From: Synechococcus sp. MU1642
Lineage (GTDB): Bacteria > Cyanobacteriota > Cyanobacteriia > PCC-6307 > Cyanobiaceae
Assembly (NCBI RefSeq): GCF_020514115.1
Contig: NZ_VTKZ01000002.1
Coordinates: 62,001-126,000 of the forward strand
Length of the DNA: 64,000 nt
Reading direction: 5' to 3'
This document shows, piece after piece, positions 63,152 to 64,000 of this stretch. Below the pieces are notes generated by a model. It was not told the DNA's origin. It was given only the letters and a program-made list of their open reading frames with translations, and did no database searches. Made by a program: the position numbers and the translations under genes. Position 1 is the stretch's first letter, and the number at the start of each line of letters is the position of its first letter.

Positions 63152-63880
63152 TCACAGTTGGAATCCCTCCCCGAGGTAGTAACGACGCACCTGTGGATCA
63201 GCCGCTACCTCATCAGAGCGTCCTGATGCCAACACAGCTCCAGCATTGAGGATGTAAGCGCGATCGGTTATGGCCAGGGTTTCGCGGACGTTGTGATCGG
63301 TGATCAGGATCCCCATGCCCCGGGAGCGCAACTCCTCGATCAACAGCTGAAGATCTGCCACCGCAAGAGGATCGATGCCGGCGAAGGGTTCATCCAAAAG
63401 CAAATAGGTGGGTCCTTTTGCACCTGAAGCCATCGCCCGGGCCACCTCACAACGGCGACGTTCGCCCCCGGAGAGTTGAAAGCCACGGCGGTTGATGAAC
63501 TCGGTGAGGTGAAAGTCCTCAATCAGCTGCTGGCGCCGATCCCGGTGCTGCTCGGGACTGAGATCGGTCTGTTCAAGAGCGATATCCAGGTTTTCTCGCA
63601 CCGTGAGATTGCGAAAAACACTTGCTTCCTGGGGCAAATAACCCACCCCACGCCGTGCGCGTTCAGGCATTGGCAGATAAGTGACCCGCTCGCCGTTCAT
63701 GGTCACCTCGCCGTGATCAGGGGACAGCAAACCAATCACCAGGTTGAAGGTGGTGGTTTTACCGGCTCCATTGGGACCCAACAGTCCGACCACCTCGCCG
63801 GGGGAAAGCCTCAGATTCAAGCCCTTCACCAAACGACGGCCGCCAAGGGTGATGGAAACGTTAGAAAGCTCCAGAGTCAT
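63152..63880 (-). CDS. lptB: LPS export ABC ATPase LptB
   Basis: 242 residues from ATG 63880 (MTLELSNVSITLGGRRLV). Walker A GPNGAGKTTT, signature LSGGERRRCE, Walker B YLLLDEPFAGIDP, H-loop ITDHNVRE. Energises LPS transport with the downstream permease. Its ATG overlaps the previous stop. Confidence 0.93.
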   Translation of the reverse strand: MTLELSNVSITLGGRRLVKGLNLRLSPGEVVGLLGPNGAGKTTTFNLVIGLLSPDHGEVTMNGERVTYLPMPERARRGVGYLPQEASVFRNLTVRENLDIALEQTDLSPEQHRDRRQQLIEDFHLTEFINRRGFQLSGGERRRCEVARAMASGAKGPTYLLLDEPFAGIDPLAVADLQLLIEELRSRGMGILITDHNVRETLAITDRAYILNAGAVLASGRSDEVAADPQVRRYYLGEGFQL

Positions 63881-64000
63881 GGGGCCTCCAGGTTGATGGC
63901 AGGAGCACCCTCCACCACAGCCTGGCTGGGCTGGAGCGTCCATTGACTAAACACCTGCTGCCCAGGGAGGGGGATGGCGACGGCCCGCTCTTCCTCAAGC
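63877..64000 (-). CDS. Probable LptA/LptC-type protein, C-terminal 40 residues
   Basis: Frame runs in from the right edge and ends TGA at 63877-63879, overlapping the lptB ATG (ATGA). Residues LEEERAVAIPLPGQQVFSQW and TLQPSQAVVEGAPAINLEAP. In cyanobacteria an OstA-fold LptA or LptC gene usually precedes lptB, so this is the likely identity from position; the visible tail has no diagnostic motif. Confidence 0.55.
   Translation of the reverse strand, partial: LEEERAVAIPLPGQQVFSQWTLQPSQAVVEGAPAINLEAP

Overview
The window is a densely packed piece of a cyanobacterial chromosome, most likely a marine Synechococcus (picocyanobacterium). Reasons: oxygenic-phototroph genes (acsF, a POR-like SDR, a PCP_red-domain protein, CPP1-like, class II FBPase/SBPase, glgC, hemA), an adenosylcobalamin ribonucleotide reductase (nrdJ), a DUF3104 protein, a D1-protease-like Ctp enzyme and the compact, mostly overlapping gene layout typical of that group. 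The species call is inference from gene content; no marker such as rRNA lies in the window.

Layout. 1-9256 (+): end of a GDT1-family Mn/Ca transporter, then zam-ubiX-membrane protein, a DUF2996 gene, acsF, tldD-tldE and fmt. 9258-10976 (-): terC, DUF6464 and an unknown protein in one overlapping operon. 11015-15505: a loose, accessory-looking stretch of very small genes (lipoprotein, DUF3104, 38- and 48-residue proteins, zinc-ribbon and membrane miniproteins) with several short dispersed repeats. 15570-23000: mfd, a small membrane protein, a Ctp protease, then ispG, uracil-DNA glycosylase and a VOC protein. 23045-28069 (+): aspC and a phosphonate/phosphite ABC cassette phnD-phnC-phnE overlapping an SGNH hydrolase. 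28124-29296: a small protein, a PCP_red miniprotein and a dead sigma-factor gene. 29297-39127: DUF92 (VTE6-like), rsmE, DUF3531, an ABC ATPase, hslO, CPP1-like, prfC, a methyltransferase and nrdJ. 39186: tRNA-Ser, followed by a small accessory patch with two small proteins resembling ribbon-helix-helix regulators. 41106-47078: HIT/membrane protein/SDR/LOG operon, SdiA-regulated-like protein, POR-like SDR, a frameshifted DUF389 gene and an EamA transporter. 47015-52278: COG0523 GTPase with a His-Asp tract, pentapeptide lumenal protein, upp-like gene, ilvD, CIA30. 52259-59125: pgl, gnd, glgC, hemA, glpX, rpe. 59126-61038: mostly unassigned, holding tiny ORFs. 61039-64000 (-): ccsA, a LptF/G permease, lptB and the end of a probable LptA/LptC gene.

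Functional themes: tetrapyrrole synthesis (hemA, acsF and POR/PCP_red relatives), carbon flux through the Calvin cycle and oxidative pentose phosphate pathway (glpX, rpe, gnd, pgl, glgC), phosphorus scavenging (phn cassette), metal handling (GDT1, terC, COG0523) and outer-membrane LPS export (lpt). No clearly new multi-gene system such as a defence island or CRISPR is visible. The most interesting items are the decayed sigma gene, the cluster of miniproteins with echoing repeats, several unannotated tiny membrane proteins, and the terC-linked protein with a faint CTP-dependent riboflavin kinase resemblance.
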